Made by a program: the position numbers and the translations under genes. Below are positions 9,182 through 19,800 of a stretch of DNA of 64,000 bases, piece by piece (the stretch's first letter is position 1; every line of letters starts with the position of its first letter). Source of the stretch: Cupriavidus taiwanensis (GTDB lineage: Bacteria; Pseudomonadota; Gammaproteobacteria; Burkholderiales; Burkholderiaceae); NCBI RefSeq assembly GCF_900249755.1, contig NZ_LT976853.1, forward strand, positions 160,011 to 224,010, in the 5' to 3' direction. The notes below the pieces were generated by a model. That model searched no databases and had not been told where the DNA came from. It saw only the letters and a program-made list of their open reading frames with translations.

Positions 9182-9826
9182 ATGCCCCCGACCCGCCAGT
9201 CCGCCGAGCTTGCCGCCTCCCCCCCTTCCGCGCCGGTCGCCAAGAACCGGCGCGGGCTGGAAACCCGCGAGCGCGTGCTCGCGGTCACGCGCGGGCTGAT
9301 CAGCGCGCGCGGCTACGCCGAGGTCACGCTCGACCAGATCTCCGCCGAGGCCGGCGTGGCCAAGAGCAGCCTGCTGTGGCATTTCGGCAGCAAGGAAATG
9401 CTGCTGGCGGAGGCCGCCACCAGCCTGTTCCGGCAGATCGGCGACGACCTGGGCGCCGAGCCGCACCACGGCCGGACCGCGGCACGGCGGCTCGAGAACA
9501 GCTTCGACCGCGTCGCCGACTATCTCACCGCCAACCCGGAGGCCAAGGGCGTGGTGCTGGCGCTGCTGTTCTCGGGCAGCGTGCCGGCCAGCGTGCGCGA
9601 CGAAATCCGCCGCAGCTGGGACAGCCACGTGCAGGATCTGGTCGAGGCGCTGTCGGCCCCTGGCCGTGCGCTGCCCGCAGCGATGGCGCGCCTGATGATC
9701 GCGACCATCCACGGCTGCTACTGCCACTGGTACGCCAGCGACCGCAGCGAGCCGATCGCCGCCTTCCTGGCGCCGGCACGCGAGCTGTTCGGCGACTGGC
9801 TGCGTGAGCGGGACCGAGACCGCTGA
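9182..9826 (+). CDS. TetR-family repressor
   Basis: A 214-residue TetR regulator. The helix-turn-helix lies at about residues 27-72 (ETRERVLAVTRGLISARGYA, then LDQISAEAGVAKSSLLWHFG, then KEMLL). The rest is the usual all-helical ligand domain. A Pro/Ala-rich extension of about 20 residues precedes the HTH; a later start cannot be excluded. The divergent alkylsulfatase and shared palindrome indicate local control, with a long-chain or surfactant-like ligand as a guess. Its stop codon is directly adjacent to that of the convergent cyclodeaminase-family gene. Confidence 0.9.
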   Translation: MPPTRQSAELAASPPSAPVAKNRRGLETRERVLAVTRGLISARGYAEVTLDQISAEAGVAKSSLLWHFGSKEMLLAEAATSLFRQIGDDLGAEPHHGRTAARRLENSFDRVADYLTANPEAKGVVLALLFSGSVPASVRDEIRRSWDSHVQDLVEALSAPGRALPAAMARLMIATIHGCYCHWYASDRSEPIAAFLAPARELFGDWLRERDRDR

Positions 9827-10780
9827 TCAGCCGCGGCTGGCCAGCACGCACGCGGCCAGGTCCCACAGCGCATAGCCCACGCTCTTGAACACCAGCGGGC
9901 TGCCGGCCCGCGCGCGGATGGCATCGGCCTGCAGGATCGCGGTTTCGAAGGGCTGCACGTCGGCCCAGTCGATGCCGGCCTGCAGCAGGTCGCCGGCTTC
10001 TTCCTCGATGCCGAACAGGGTATCGGCCAGCAAGCGGCCCTGGTCCGCGGCGGCATGGCACAGCGCCGGCGGCAGTTCGCACATGTCGGGCCGGAATGCG
10101 CCGACCGCGGCAATGAAGTGATGGTCGCGCCAGAGCCCGCTGTCGAGGTCCGGCAGCACCGGGCTGCGGCTCGACGTGACCGTGACCACCATCGACACGC
10201 GCGGCAGCACCGCGGCAACCGACTCGGCCACCTGCGCCTGCACCCCCAAGGCACGCGCATGCGCGGCCAGCGCCTCGGCCTTGTCGCGCGTGCGCGAGTG
10301 CAGCCAGAGCGTGCGCACGCCCAGCCCGGGGACGAAGGCCTCCAGGTGCGTCAGCGCCTGCACGCCCGCGCCGACGATCAGCAGTTCGCCGTCCGGCCGC
10401 GCGGCAAAGCGCTGCGCCGCCAGCAGCGACACCGCCGCGGTGCGCCGCCCGGTGACGGTGGGACCGTCGAGCATGGCGAGGCGTGTGCCGGTATGCGCAT
10501 CGGCCACCACCACTTCGCCGAGGATGCTGGGCAGGCCGCGCTGCGGATTGCCGGGATGCACGGTGATGTTCTTGGTCATCACCAGCTCGCGGTTGCGCGC
10601 CGGCATCACCAGCAGCGTGCCCGCGCCTTGCTGCGCATCGCCCACCGGCAGCGCGATGCGCGGCGGCGCCATGGCGGTGCCGTCGCGCAGCTCGGCCAGC
10701 ATGTCGGCAATGGCTTGCGCCAGTTCGGGATACGGCAGGCGCGCCGCGGTGGTGGCGGCATCAAGGGGAACGAGGGACAT
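9827..10780 (-). CDS. Ornithine cyclodeaminase / delta1-pyrroline-2-carboxylate reductase family enzyme
   Basis: A 317-residue NAD(P)-dependent enzyme of the OCD/mu-crystallin family. The N-terminal substrate domain contains LVMPARNRELVMTKNITVHP and GPTVTGRRTAAVSLLAA. The Rossmann nucleotide motif is LIVGAGVQALTHLEAF near residues 131-146, and the helix after AAVGAFRPDMCELP closes the active site. The family includes ornithine cyclodeaminase, pyrroline-2-carboxylate reductase (hydroxyproline and lysine catabolism) and N-methyl- or alanine dehydrogenases. The wording fits the pyrroline-2-carboxylate reductase branch best, but the substrate cannot be settled from sequence. No pathway partner lies beside it. 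Confidence 0.85.
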   Translation of the reverse strand: MSLVPLDAATTAARLPYPELAQAIADMLAELRDGTAMAPPRIALPVGDAQQGAGTLLVMPARNRELVMTKNITVHPGNPQRGLPSILGEVVVADAHTGTRLAMLDGPTVTGRRTAAVSLLAAQRFAARPDGELLIVGAGVQALTHLEAFVPGLGVRTLWLHSRTRDKAEALAAHARALGVQAQVAESVAAVLPRVSMVVTVTSSRSPVLPDLDSGLWRDHHFIAAVGAFRPDMCELPPALCHAAADQGRLLADTLFGIEEEAGDLLQAGIDWADVQPFETAILQADAIRARAGSPLVFKSVGYALWDLAACVLASRG

Positions 10781-10874
10781 GCGCGGGCTCCGGCAGAACT
10801 TGGCGAAGCGCCATTATTGCCGATGGCCACCGGCGCTCGCCGCGGCACCGTGTCGGCGGATTTCGGTACGGACC

Positions 10875-13109
10875 TCAGCGCCTGGCTGCGGGCGCGGGCG
10901 CGCGCACCGAAGCACCGCGCACTTCGATGCCGATGCGGTCGACCACCTTGCCGGCGGCATCGAGCAGCTCCACCTGGTGCCGCCCCGGCCAGGGCAGCCA
11001 CGCCACCTCGCCGCCGCGCCCGAGCGGCTTGCCGTCCATGCGCCAGCTGACCGCGCGCGCCGATTGGCCGGCCACGCCCTGCGCATGGAACCATACCCGC
11101 TGCGCGGCCGGCGGCATGTCGGGATCGAGCGCAAACACCGTGCCGTCGGCAGGATTGGCGATCATCGGCGCACTCTGGCGCGCCGCCGGCGCACTCACGC
11201 TGACGTGCCGCACCGCGGTACCGGCCAGGAACACTTCCTCGCGCGCCGGCTCCAGGCCGTCGTCGAAGCGCAGCGCCACGCGCTCCACGCCGGCGGGCAT
11301 CGCCGGTGCCTGGCTGGCCCGCGCGCGATGCAGGACTTCCATCACGTCGTGCCACACCGGCGCCGCGCCTGACACGCCCGACACGTCGCGCATGCTGGCG
11401 CCGCTGGCGTTGCCGACCCACACGCCCACGGTGTAGTGCTGCGACCAGCCGATGCACCAGTTGTCGCGCATGTCCTTGCTGGTGCCGGTCTTCACCGCGC
11501 TCCAGAAGCGCGTGGTCAGCGGGCTGTCGAGCCCGAAGGTGCGGGCGCGGGCGTGGCGGTCGGACAGGATGTCGGCAATCACGTAGCTGGCGCCCGGCTG
11601 CATCACGGCCTTCGCCGGCACCGCCGGCGCGCCTTGCCGCAGCCGCGGCGGCGCGTAGCTGCCGCCATTGGCGAGCGCGCGGTAGGCGTTGGTCAGCGCC
11701 AGCAGCGATACATCCGCGCTGCCCAGCGCCAGGCTGTAGCCGTAGTAGTCGCCCGCCTCGGTCAGCGGCAGACCCAGCGCCACCAGGCGCTTGTGGAAGC
11801 GGTGCGGGGTCACCATCACCAGCGTGCGCACCGCCGGCACGTTCAGCGATGCCGCCAGCGACGCGCGCAGGCTGACCCAGCCGGCATAGCGGTGGTCGTA
11901 GTTCTGCGGCACGTAGAGCCCGCCGCCGACCGGCAGGTTCACCGGGCGGTCGTCGAGCAGCGACGCCGCCGTCAGCCGCTTTTCTTCCAGCGCCTGCGCG
12001 TACAGGAAGGGCTTGAGCGTCGATCCGGCCTGGCGCAGCGCCGCCGCGTGGTCCACCTGCGCGGCGCCGGACAGCGCGCCCGACGAGCCCACGTAGGCCA
12101 GCACGTCGCCGCTGGCGTTGTCGATCACCACCACCGCGCCGTCCTCGACATTGCGCCCGGCCAGTTCGCGCAGGTGGCGGTCCAGGCTGGCGACGGCGGC
12201 GCGTTGCAGGCGCGCGTCGAGCGTCGACGCAATGCGCGCGGGCATGGCGGCGCCGGCCGGCAGCTGCGCGCGCGCCTCGCTGACCAGCTGGCGCGACAGG
12301 TGTGGCGCAAGCTGCTTGAACTCTGCCGACGGCGCCGCCGCCGCGGCACGCTGCGCCACCGGTCCGGTGCGCAGCAGCGCCAGTTGCGCAAAGCCCTCCA
12401 GGCCGTCGCACTCGCGCGGCAGGCGCATCTCGCGCAGGATGCCGCAGGCGCGGCTGGCCACCTGCGCGGCGCGCGCATTGGGCGCGCGCACCAGCGCCAC
12501 CGCCTGCGCCGCTTCGCGCGCATCGAGCCCTTCGGGGTACTTGCCGAACAGCACCTGCGACATCGCCGACAGCCCCACCAGTTCGCCGCGGAACGGCACC
12601 AGGTTCAGGTAGGCCTCGAGGATCTGGTCCTTGCTCCAGCTGCGTTCCAGCACCGCGGCGCCGGCGGCCTGTCCCAGCTTCTGCGTCAGGCTGCGGCCCT
12701 GCCCCGCCGCGCCCGGCCGGCGCAGGTCTTCATCGAGCAGGCCGGCCAGCTGCATGGTCAGCGTGGAAGCGCCGCGCGTACGCGTGTTCCACAGGTTGGC
12801 CCAGGCCGCCGCCGCCACGCCCTGCCAGTCGACGCCGCTGTGCGCATAGAAGCGCCGGTCTTCCGACAGCACGATGGCGGTGCGCAGCGCGGGCGAAGTC
12901 TCGGCCAGCGCGACCCAGTCGCCGCGGCGCGCGCGGAAGTCGTCGCGCACGCGGCCCACCGGCTCGCCGTGGCGGTCCAGCACCACCACGTCGGCGCTGC
13001 GCCAGTCGGCGCGCACCTGCGCGAAGGTCGGCAAGGCCGCGGCCGGTGCCGGCCAGGCCAGCGCCGCCGCCGTCGCCACCGTCGCAACCAAAGCCAGGCG
13101 CCGCGTCAT
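10875..13109 (-). CDS. pbpC: Penicillin-binding protein 1C (bifunctional glycosyltransferase/transpeptidase)
   Basis: A 744-residue class A PBP. It has an N-terminal signal or anchor segment, then the glycosyltransferase domain (SEDRRFYAHSGVDW with the catalytic Glu near 83, and GASTLTMQLAGLL). The transpeptidase domain has SxxK as STLK with Ser363, SLN in AASLNVPA, and KTGTS from Lys540. The BiPBP_C-type C-terminal domain completes the PBP1C layout. Like E. coli pbpC it is in an operon with an alpha-2-macroglobulin gene, consistent with repair of peptidoglycan after envelope attack. Its ATG overlaps the stop of the yhhN-like gene (ATGA), so it is translationally coupled. Confidence 0.95.
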   Translation of the reverse strand: MTRRLALVATVATAAALAWPAPAAALPTFAQVRADWRSADVVVLDRHGEPVGRVRDDFRARRGDWVALAETSPALRTAIVLSEDRRFYAHSGVDWQGVAAAAWANLWNTRTRGASTLTMQLAGLLDEDLRRPGAAGQGRSLTQKLGQAAGAAVLERSWSKDQILEAYLNLVPFRGELVGLSAMSQVLFGKYPEGLDAREAAQAVALVRAPNARAAQVASRACGILREMRLPRECDGLEGFAQLALLRTGPVAQRAAAAAPSAEFKQLAPHLSRQLVSEARAQLPAGAAMPARIASTLDARLQRAAVASLDRHLRELAGRNVEDGAVVVIDNASGDVLAYVGSSGALSGAAQVDHAAALRQAGSTLKPFLYAQALEEKRLTAASLLDDRPVNLPVGGGLYVPQNYDHRYAGWVSLRASLAASLNVPAVRTLVMVTPHRFHKRLVALGLPLTEAGDYYGYSLALGSADVSLLALTNAYRALANGGSYAPPRLRQGAPAVPAKAVMQPGASYVIADILSDRHARARTFGLDSPLTTRFWSAVKTGTSKDMRDNWCIGWSQHYTVGVWVGNASGASMRDVSGVSGAAPVWHDVMEVLHRARASQAPAMPAGVERVALRFDDGLEPAREEVFLAGTAVRHVSVSAPAARQSAPMIANPADGTVFALDPDMPPAAQRVWFHAQGVAGQSARAVSWRMDGKPLGRGGEVAWLPWPGRHQVELLDAAGKVVDRIGIEVRGASVRAPAPAARR

Positions 13110-13810
13110 GGCTGCGCGCGCCCCGATGCCAGGCCCGCCACCAGCAGCACCTGCGCCGCGGCGTAGGTCCACCAGATGCCCAGCTGGAACGATTCGAACG
13201 GCACCAGGAAGCGCGCAATGCCGATCATCAGGTCCGACGCGGCAAAGCACAGCGCGCCCAGCGCCGCCAGCGGCGTGGGCAGGCGCGCCACCAGCGCGCT
13301 GCACACCATCGCCGCGAGCACCCCCACGTACAGCGTGACCGGCACCGCCAGCGTGCCCAGGTTGGGCCAGAAGCGGCCCAGCATGGTGCCCGCCACCCCT
13401 AGCATGGCGCCGCAGGCGATCAGCCGGTGCGGGCGCGTGTCGCCCGCCAGCGGCACCAGCAGGCGCAGGTAGGCCAGGTGCGCGAGCAGGAAGGCGCCCA
13501 ATCCGCCGACGAAGGAGAACGACAGCGCCGGCACCGCCAGCAGGAAATCGCCCAGCGCCGAGCACAGCAGCGCCGTGACCAGCCAGCGGCGTTCGCCGGG
13601 CACGCGGTGGAACCACGCGGCGCGCGCCAGCAGCAGCGCCATCGCCGTCTTCCACGCCGGCTGCATGGCGATATGCCCGGTCAGCGGCGCGCCCTCGGGA
13701 AGGTCCAGCGCCACCTGCACCAGCAGCGCGCCGTAGATGAGTCCGGCCATCGCGCCCGCGAGCCACCACTCGCGCACGCGCGCCGGCATCATCATCGCCA
13801 GCCAGCTCAT
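13106..13810 (-). CDS. YhhN/TMEM86-family membrane protein (lysoplasmalogenase-like)
   Basis: A 234-residue integral membrane protein of about eight hydrophobic segments. Family features are the LLCSALGDFLLAV motif (acidic residue in the membrane) and CFAASDLMIGIARF near the C-terminus. Eukaryotic TMEM86 members hydrolyse the vinyl-ether bond of lysoplasmalogens; bacterial members are mostly uncharacterised. It is sandwiched between alpha-2-macroglobulin and PBP1C with 4-bp ATGA overlaps at both ends, so its product is likely needed in step with theirs. A lipid-repair role beside peptidoglycan repair is an inference from context only. Confidence 0.85.
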   Translation of the reverse strand: MSWLAMMMPARVREWWLAGAMAGLIYGALLVQVALDLPEGAPLTGHIAMQPAWKTAMALLLARAAWFHRVPGERRWLVTALLCSALGDFLLAVPALSFSFVGGLGAFLLAHLAYLRLLVPLAGDTRPHRLIACGAMLGVAGTMLGRFWPNLGTLAVPVTLYVGVLAAMVCSALVARLPTPLAALGALCFAASDLMIGIARFLVPFESFQLGIWWTYAAAQVLLVAGLASGRAQP

Positions 13811-16800
13811 GGGCGCGCCCCCACTGCCAGCCGCGCATTGGGCGCGACGCCGAACACGTCGGGCGCGTACATCGCCTCGACCCGCGTGGGCGGCAGCGCG
13901 AAATCGCCGGCGTTGTTCAGCCGCACCGTGTACTCGACCGAGATCTTGCCCTTGGGCAGGTAGCCGAAGTACTCGCGGTAGGCCTGCGGCGTGCGCTCGA
14001 CATAGGCCGGCCACGCCGCGCCCTGGCGCCGCTCGCCGCGCGTGGCGATGGCCGAGTCGCGGCCCAGGCCGCTGCCCAGGATGGTGGCGCCGGCGGGTAC
14101 CGGGTCGCTGACCACCACCCAGGTCATGTCGGCCTGCGCATCGATCTCGAGCTTGACGCGATACACGTCGCCGCGCGACCACTTGCCCGGCACCGCCTGC
14201 TCCTGCGGCGTCACGCTGCGCTGGATGCGGTAGCCCGCGGCCAGCGGCGCGGTCACCGGCACCGCCGCCATGGCGCGCACCGTGGCCCATGGCTGGCCCG
14301 CGCCGGCGTGGTCGACCTGCAGCGTGCCGCCCTCGGCGCCGGCCGGCCACGGCAGGTCGACACTGCCCTGCGCCACGCCGTCGCTGCGCTGCGCGCGCGC
14401 CCAATCGAAACTGCGGAAACTGCGCGCGGCGTCTTCGGCGTGGCTGATGCTGGCGCGCGTGGTGCCGGCCACCGGCGTCTTCTCGAACGCCTGCGCAAAG
14501 CGCGTCACCGCCAGCATGCCCCACGCGTTGGCGGTGGTGGTGCCCCAGGCACCATGCACCTGGCGCCCGAGCAGCCCGGCGGCCAGTTGCGGCGCATCTT
14601 CCTTCCAGCCCGGCAGCTCCGACGCCAGCGCCAGCAGGCGCGCGGCATTGACGTCGCCGCCGGCCATCATCCACCACCAGTTGTCGTTGCGCTCGGTGGA
14701 GAACGCCAGGCGCGTGCCCTGCACCGTCAGGCGCGAGCGCAGCAGTTGCTGGGCCTCGGCCAGGCGCTGCTCGCGCTGCGGGATGTCCTGCACGCGCGCG
14801 AGCAGCAGGGCCCAGTCCAGCAACGCCGAGGTGGGCCATTGCGCCGGCAGGATCTGGATCGACCCGAGCATGCGCGCCTGCGCGTGGCCGCTGCGTGACA
14901 GCGCCTCGAGCGCGGCCAGCTTGCGCACCTCCAGATACTGCGTGCCGCCGACCGGCGACCAGCTGTCGCGGCGGATGCGGCCTTCGACGAAGTCGGTCAG
15001 CCCGCGCTCCATCTGCGCGCGCTGCGCATCCGGAATGCGCAGCGCCAGCCCGGCGCGCGCGGCCTCGTCGGTGACCGCCAGCAGGTAGGCGGTCAGCACT
15101 TCGCTGCCGTAGTCGCTGTCGCTGTTCAGCGGGAAGTACGACGCCAAGCCGTTGGCATCGAGGTAGGACGGCAGCTGCGCCATCAGCGCGTCCCACGCGG
15201 CGCTGTCGTTCAGGCCGATGGCTTTCGACGCGCGCTGCTCCAGGCAGGTGAACGGGTAGTTGCGGAACCACTCGCGCACGCCCGGCATGCCGCCCGCCAG
15301 CGACGACTGCAAGCTGACCTGGACCCCGCCGCGCACCTTGCCGGCCGGGTCGGCCAGCGCCGCCGGCGGCGCCTTGACCGGGATCGACAGCGTCGGCGCC
15401 ACCTGCGCCAGCGTGGCCTGCTGCACCGTGACCGGCACCGCCGGCACGATCTGCTGCGACACCTTGATGCGGTCGGAGGCGCCGCCAGCGCCTTGCTCGG
15501 CGGCCTGCACTTCCCACATCACGGTGCCGTTGCGCGCATACGCCAGCAGCGCGGGCGCGGTCACGTCCCAGCCGATCTCGCGCGCTTCGCCCGCCGGGAT
15601 CTGCACGGTCTGCGCCGGCAGGCCGGCTTCGTTGCCGAGCAGCGTGCCGCGCGCGCTGGCCTGCACCGTCATCGCGCGCCTGGTGGTATTGCGCAGCGTG
15701 AACATGGCGCGGTAGCGGTCGTCCTCGCGCACCAGCGGCGGCAGCCCGGAAATCACCTGCAGGTCCTGCGTCGCGGCGATGGTGGCGCTGCCGGTGCCGA
15801 AGCGGCCCAGGCCCAGGTCCGCCACCGCCACGATGCGGAAGCTGGTGAGCGAATCGTTGAGCGGCACCTCGACGCTGGCACGGCCCTCGGCGTCGAGCTG
15901 CACGCGCGGGTTCCACAGCAGCAGCGTGTCGAACAGCTCGCGCGTCGGGCTCTTGCCGCCGCCGCCGCCTGCCGGCACCGCCTTGCGCCCGTAGTGCCGG
16001 CGCCCGATGATCTCCATCTGCGCGGTCGCGGTTTCCACGCCGTAGCCGCGCCGCTGCAGCATCGCGTCGAGCAGGTCCCAGCTGGTGTTGGGCATCAGTT
16101 CCAGCAGCGCCTGGTCCACCGCGGCCAGCGCCACTTCGCCGTTGGCGGCGGGCTTGCCGTCGGGCAGTCGCACCTGGATTGCCACGCGCGCCTTGCCGCG
16201 CACCGGGTAGCTGGTCTTGTCCGGGGTCACGGCGACATCGAGCCGGTGGCCGGCATTGCCGACGCGGATCTCGGCCAGCCCCAGCCGGAACGCCGGCTTG
16301 GACAGGTCGACCAGCGCGGTGGGTGCGGCGTACTCGCGCCCTTCGCTGCGGAACGCGCGCCACCACTCGCCCGGCTGGCGCCAGCCCCAGGTGAAGAACG
16401 AATACCACGGCACCTCGTGCAGGCGCCCGCGCAGGGCCAGCACCGACACGTAGACATTGGGCCCCCACTCCGGCTTCACCTGCACGCGCACGGTGGGATC
16501 GCTGCCGTGCAGCTCGACCACCTGGGTCTGGTAGATGCCCTCGCGCTCCACCGCCACCAGCGCGGTCGCATGGCGGAACGGCATGCGCACCTGGAACACC
16601 GCGGTGTCGCCCGGCGCATAGGACTTCTTCTCCGGCAGCAGGTCGATGCGGTCATGGTTCTCGCCGCCGAACCACAGCTCGCCCTGGCGCGTGACCCAGA
16701 CGGTGGTGGCGGCCTGCGCGGTGCGGCCATCCTTGTCGCGCGCGCTCGCCACCAGCTCGATCTGGCCGGCCTGCTCCAGCGCCACCTCGCAGCGCGCGCG

Positions 16801-19800
16801 GCCCTGCGCATCGGTGCGGGTTTCGCACACGGTGCCGAGGTCGCGGGTCTCGGTGCGGTTGTCATAGCGGTAGAAGCCGCCGACCACGCGCTTGCGCGCC
16901 GAGGTGGTGATGCGGGCGCGCGCATTGATCTTGACCGGCGCATCGGCCACCGGCTTGCCGTTGACGTCGAGCACCACGCCGTGCACGGCCAGCTTCTGCC
17001 TGACCGAGACCCAGTCGTCGGTGCGGATGCCGGCCACCACCGCCGCCGGCCATAGCGGCACGGTCTGGCGCAGCGTCTGGATCTCGCCGTTGGGATCGGC
17101 AAAGCCGGCTTCCAGCACCAGGTCGCGCGGCGCGTCGGTCTTCGGCAGCTTGCGCAGCGTCACGCTGCCGTTGCCGTTCTTGTCCAGCGTGAGCGGCAGC
17201 TTGTCGGCGACCAGCTTCTGGCCGTCGGCGCCGGCATTGGCCTGCTGGTCCTCGTCCATCTCTTCGTCGCCGCCGCTTTCGCGCTGCGCGCGCGGCGGGT
17301 TGAACGAGAACTCGTCATAGCCGGGGAAGCTGACGTACTTGTCGCGCAGCAGCGCGGACATGCGCACCGGCAGCCCGGCGGCGCCGCCGCCGGAAAGATA
17401 GTGGATCTCGACCCCCACCGGCAGTTCGGCCGGCGCCACCACGGGCCCGGACTTGCCCGCCACCTGCAGCGTGCCGGCCAGCACCGGCAGGCGGAACGCC
17501 TCGACGCGGAAGCTGCCGCTGGTGTAGCTGCGCGCGCCATCGTCGTCCTGCGCACCGTCGCCCTTCTGCGTCTCCAGCTCGACGGTATAGACGCCGAGCT
17601 TGGCTGCCGCCGGGACCTGGAAGGTGCTTTCCGCGCTGCGCCCGCCGGTCGCGGTCTGGCGCCATTGCAGCGGCAGTTCATAGGTCTGGCCGCTGCCCTC
17701 GTGGCGGATGGTCACGCGCGTGGGCAACGGACGGCTCGCCGGCGGCAGCGCGAAGCCCTGCGCGGTCTCGGCGCGGATCAGGTGCTTCATCGACACGGTT
17801 TCGCCGGCGCGCAGCAAGGTGCGGTCGAAGATGGTGTGGGCGCGCACGGTGGGCGTGGCGCTGGTGTCGGTCGGCACATTGAAGCGCCAGCTCTCGATGC
17901 CGCGGTTCCAGTCCGACATCACGAAGGCCATGTCGGCCTTGCCGCGCGCCTGCGGGTGCGTGGCGCCGACGCGCGCGGAGACGAAATAGCCCGACAGCCC
18001 GTTCTGCTCGCAGGCGCCCTGCGGTGCCGCGGCCAGCCTGGCAAAGCGCGCCACGCCGCTGGCATCGGTGCGGCCTTCGCCAAGCAGCCGCCCGCTGCAG
18101 TCGCGCACCGCGACCGCGGCGTCGCGCACCGGCTTGCCGTCGTCGAGTGCGGTGACCCAGGCCAGCCCGCTGCGGCTGCCGTCGTCTTCATTGCCGCTGC
18201 TGCGGCCCAGCTTGAAATGCACGCCCAGGTTGGTGACCAGCGCCGCGGTGCGCACGTACATCGGCGCGCGCTTGCCCAGCAGCGCCTCGCCCAGCATCGG
18301 CGAGGCGATCTCGACCACATGGAAGCCCGGCTCCGGCAACGGGATGCCGACCACCTCGAACGGCCGCGGCGCATCGCCCGAAGGCTTGGGCACCGCCAGC
18401 TTCTGCACGCCGGGCGCGCGCTCGAGCAGCGACACCGAGCGGGTTTCGATCGACACCGCGTTGCGCGGATTGCTGACGCGGTACGGCGCGCGGCCCGCCA
18501 GCACGGCGTCGAGTTCGCCGCGCGTATAGCTGGCCTCGTGCAGGCGGCGCACCAGGCCCAGCCACTGCATCACGGCGGCGTCGTCGTCCACGCGCAGCTT
18601 CATCACGGTGCCGGCGCGGGCCTGCACGCCGCGCACGGCGAGGTCGGCTTCGACATTGCGCAGCGTCACCGGCAGCAGCGGCGGATAGTTGGCCACCGAG
18701 TCTGCCGCCGACTTGCCGCGCGGCAGTTCGCCGAAGCGCTCGACCACGCCGAACGGCGCCGCGGCAAACTTGGCCAGCGGCGGCATCGCGGCCGTGGCCA
18801 CCTTGAGCGGGAACAGGTCGGCATTGGCCAGCGCGCGGCCGCTGTCGTCCTGCAGCTTGCTGGGCACTTCGATGGTGAACTGCGCCTTCTCGGCGAACGG
18901 TGCGGCGAAGGTCAGCGCGCTGACGCTGGCGTCCGGCGCCAGGTCGGCATCGAACTGCGGCGCGCGCGGTCCCGACGGGGTCTTCAGCACCACGCCCTCG
19001 GCCAGCTTGCGCGGCACCGGCGCGGAGAACGTCACCGACATCGGCCGCAGCGGCGTGCAGGGCGACTGCGCATGTTCGCGCTCGCAGCTGAAGCTGGCGG
19101 TAAACGGCTCGCGCACGGTGTAGTCGAAGCGGCGTTCCTCGCGCGTGGCGAGACCCGACGGCGTGGCGATGCCCGCGCCCAGCACCAGCTGCACCCGCGC
19201 CGCGGCCGGCAGCCGCTGCTGGCAGGCGAGCAAGTGCACCGCGTCGGGCTGCGGCTTGGCCAGGCGGTCCCAGCGGATGGCCTCGAGCACGGCGTCGCGC
19301 TCCTTGCCGGCCAGCAGCCGCACCGGGATACGCTCGCCCAGCCCCTGCGCCTGGCACCAGGCGTGCTCGCGCACCGAGGCCGCGGTGGCGGCGCCGTTGA
19401 AGCGCAGCGCGAAGACCTGGTCTTCCTCGATCTCGCCGCCGGAAGGCCGGCTCGAGACCACGGTCGGGCCGCCGGTTTCAAAGCGGTATTCGGCCTTGCC
19501 GGCATAGGCGTTGCCGGCCTCGCTGCGCAGGCCGGCGCGCATGCGCACGGTGCAGCGCACCCCGGGCGGCAGCTCGCTGGCGAAGTCGTAGACCCAGTTT
19601 CTGGCGTCGATCCAGCGCGCCTGGCCGCTGGTGCTGGCGCCGGTACAGGAGACCGCCGCCGGTGCGGCAGCCTGGACATCGCCCATCGGCACCATGGCTT
19701 CGTCGAAGCGCATGGCCACCTGCCGCACCTGGCCGACCGTGCCTTCCGGCGAGAAACGGCTCACCTGCGCGGCCAGCGCGCCGCCGGCCAGGCCAGCCAG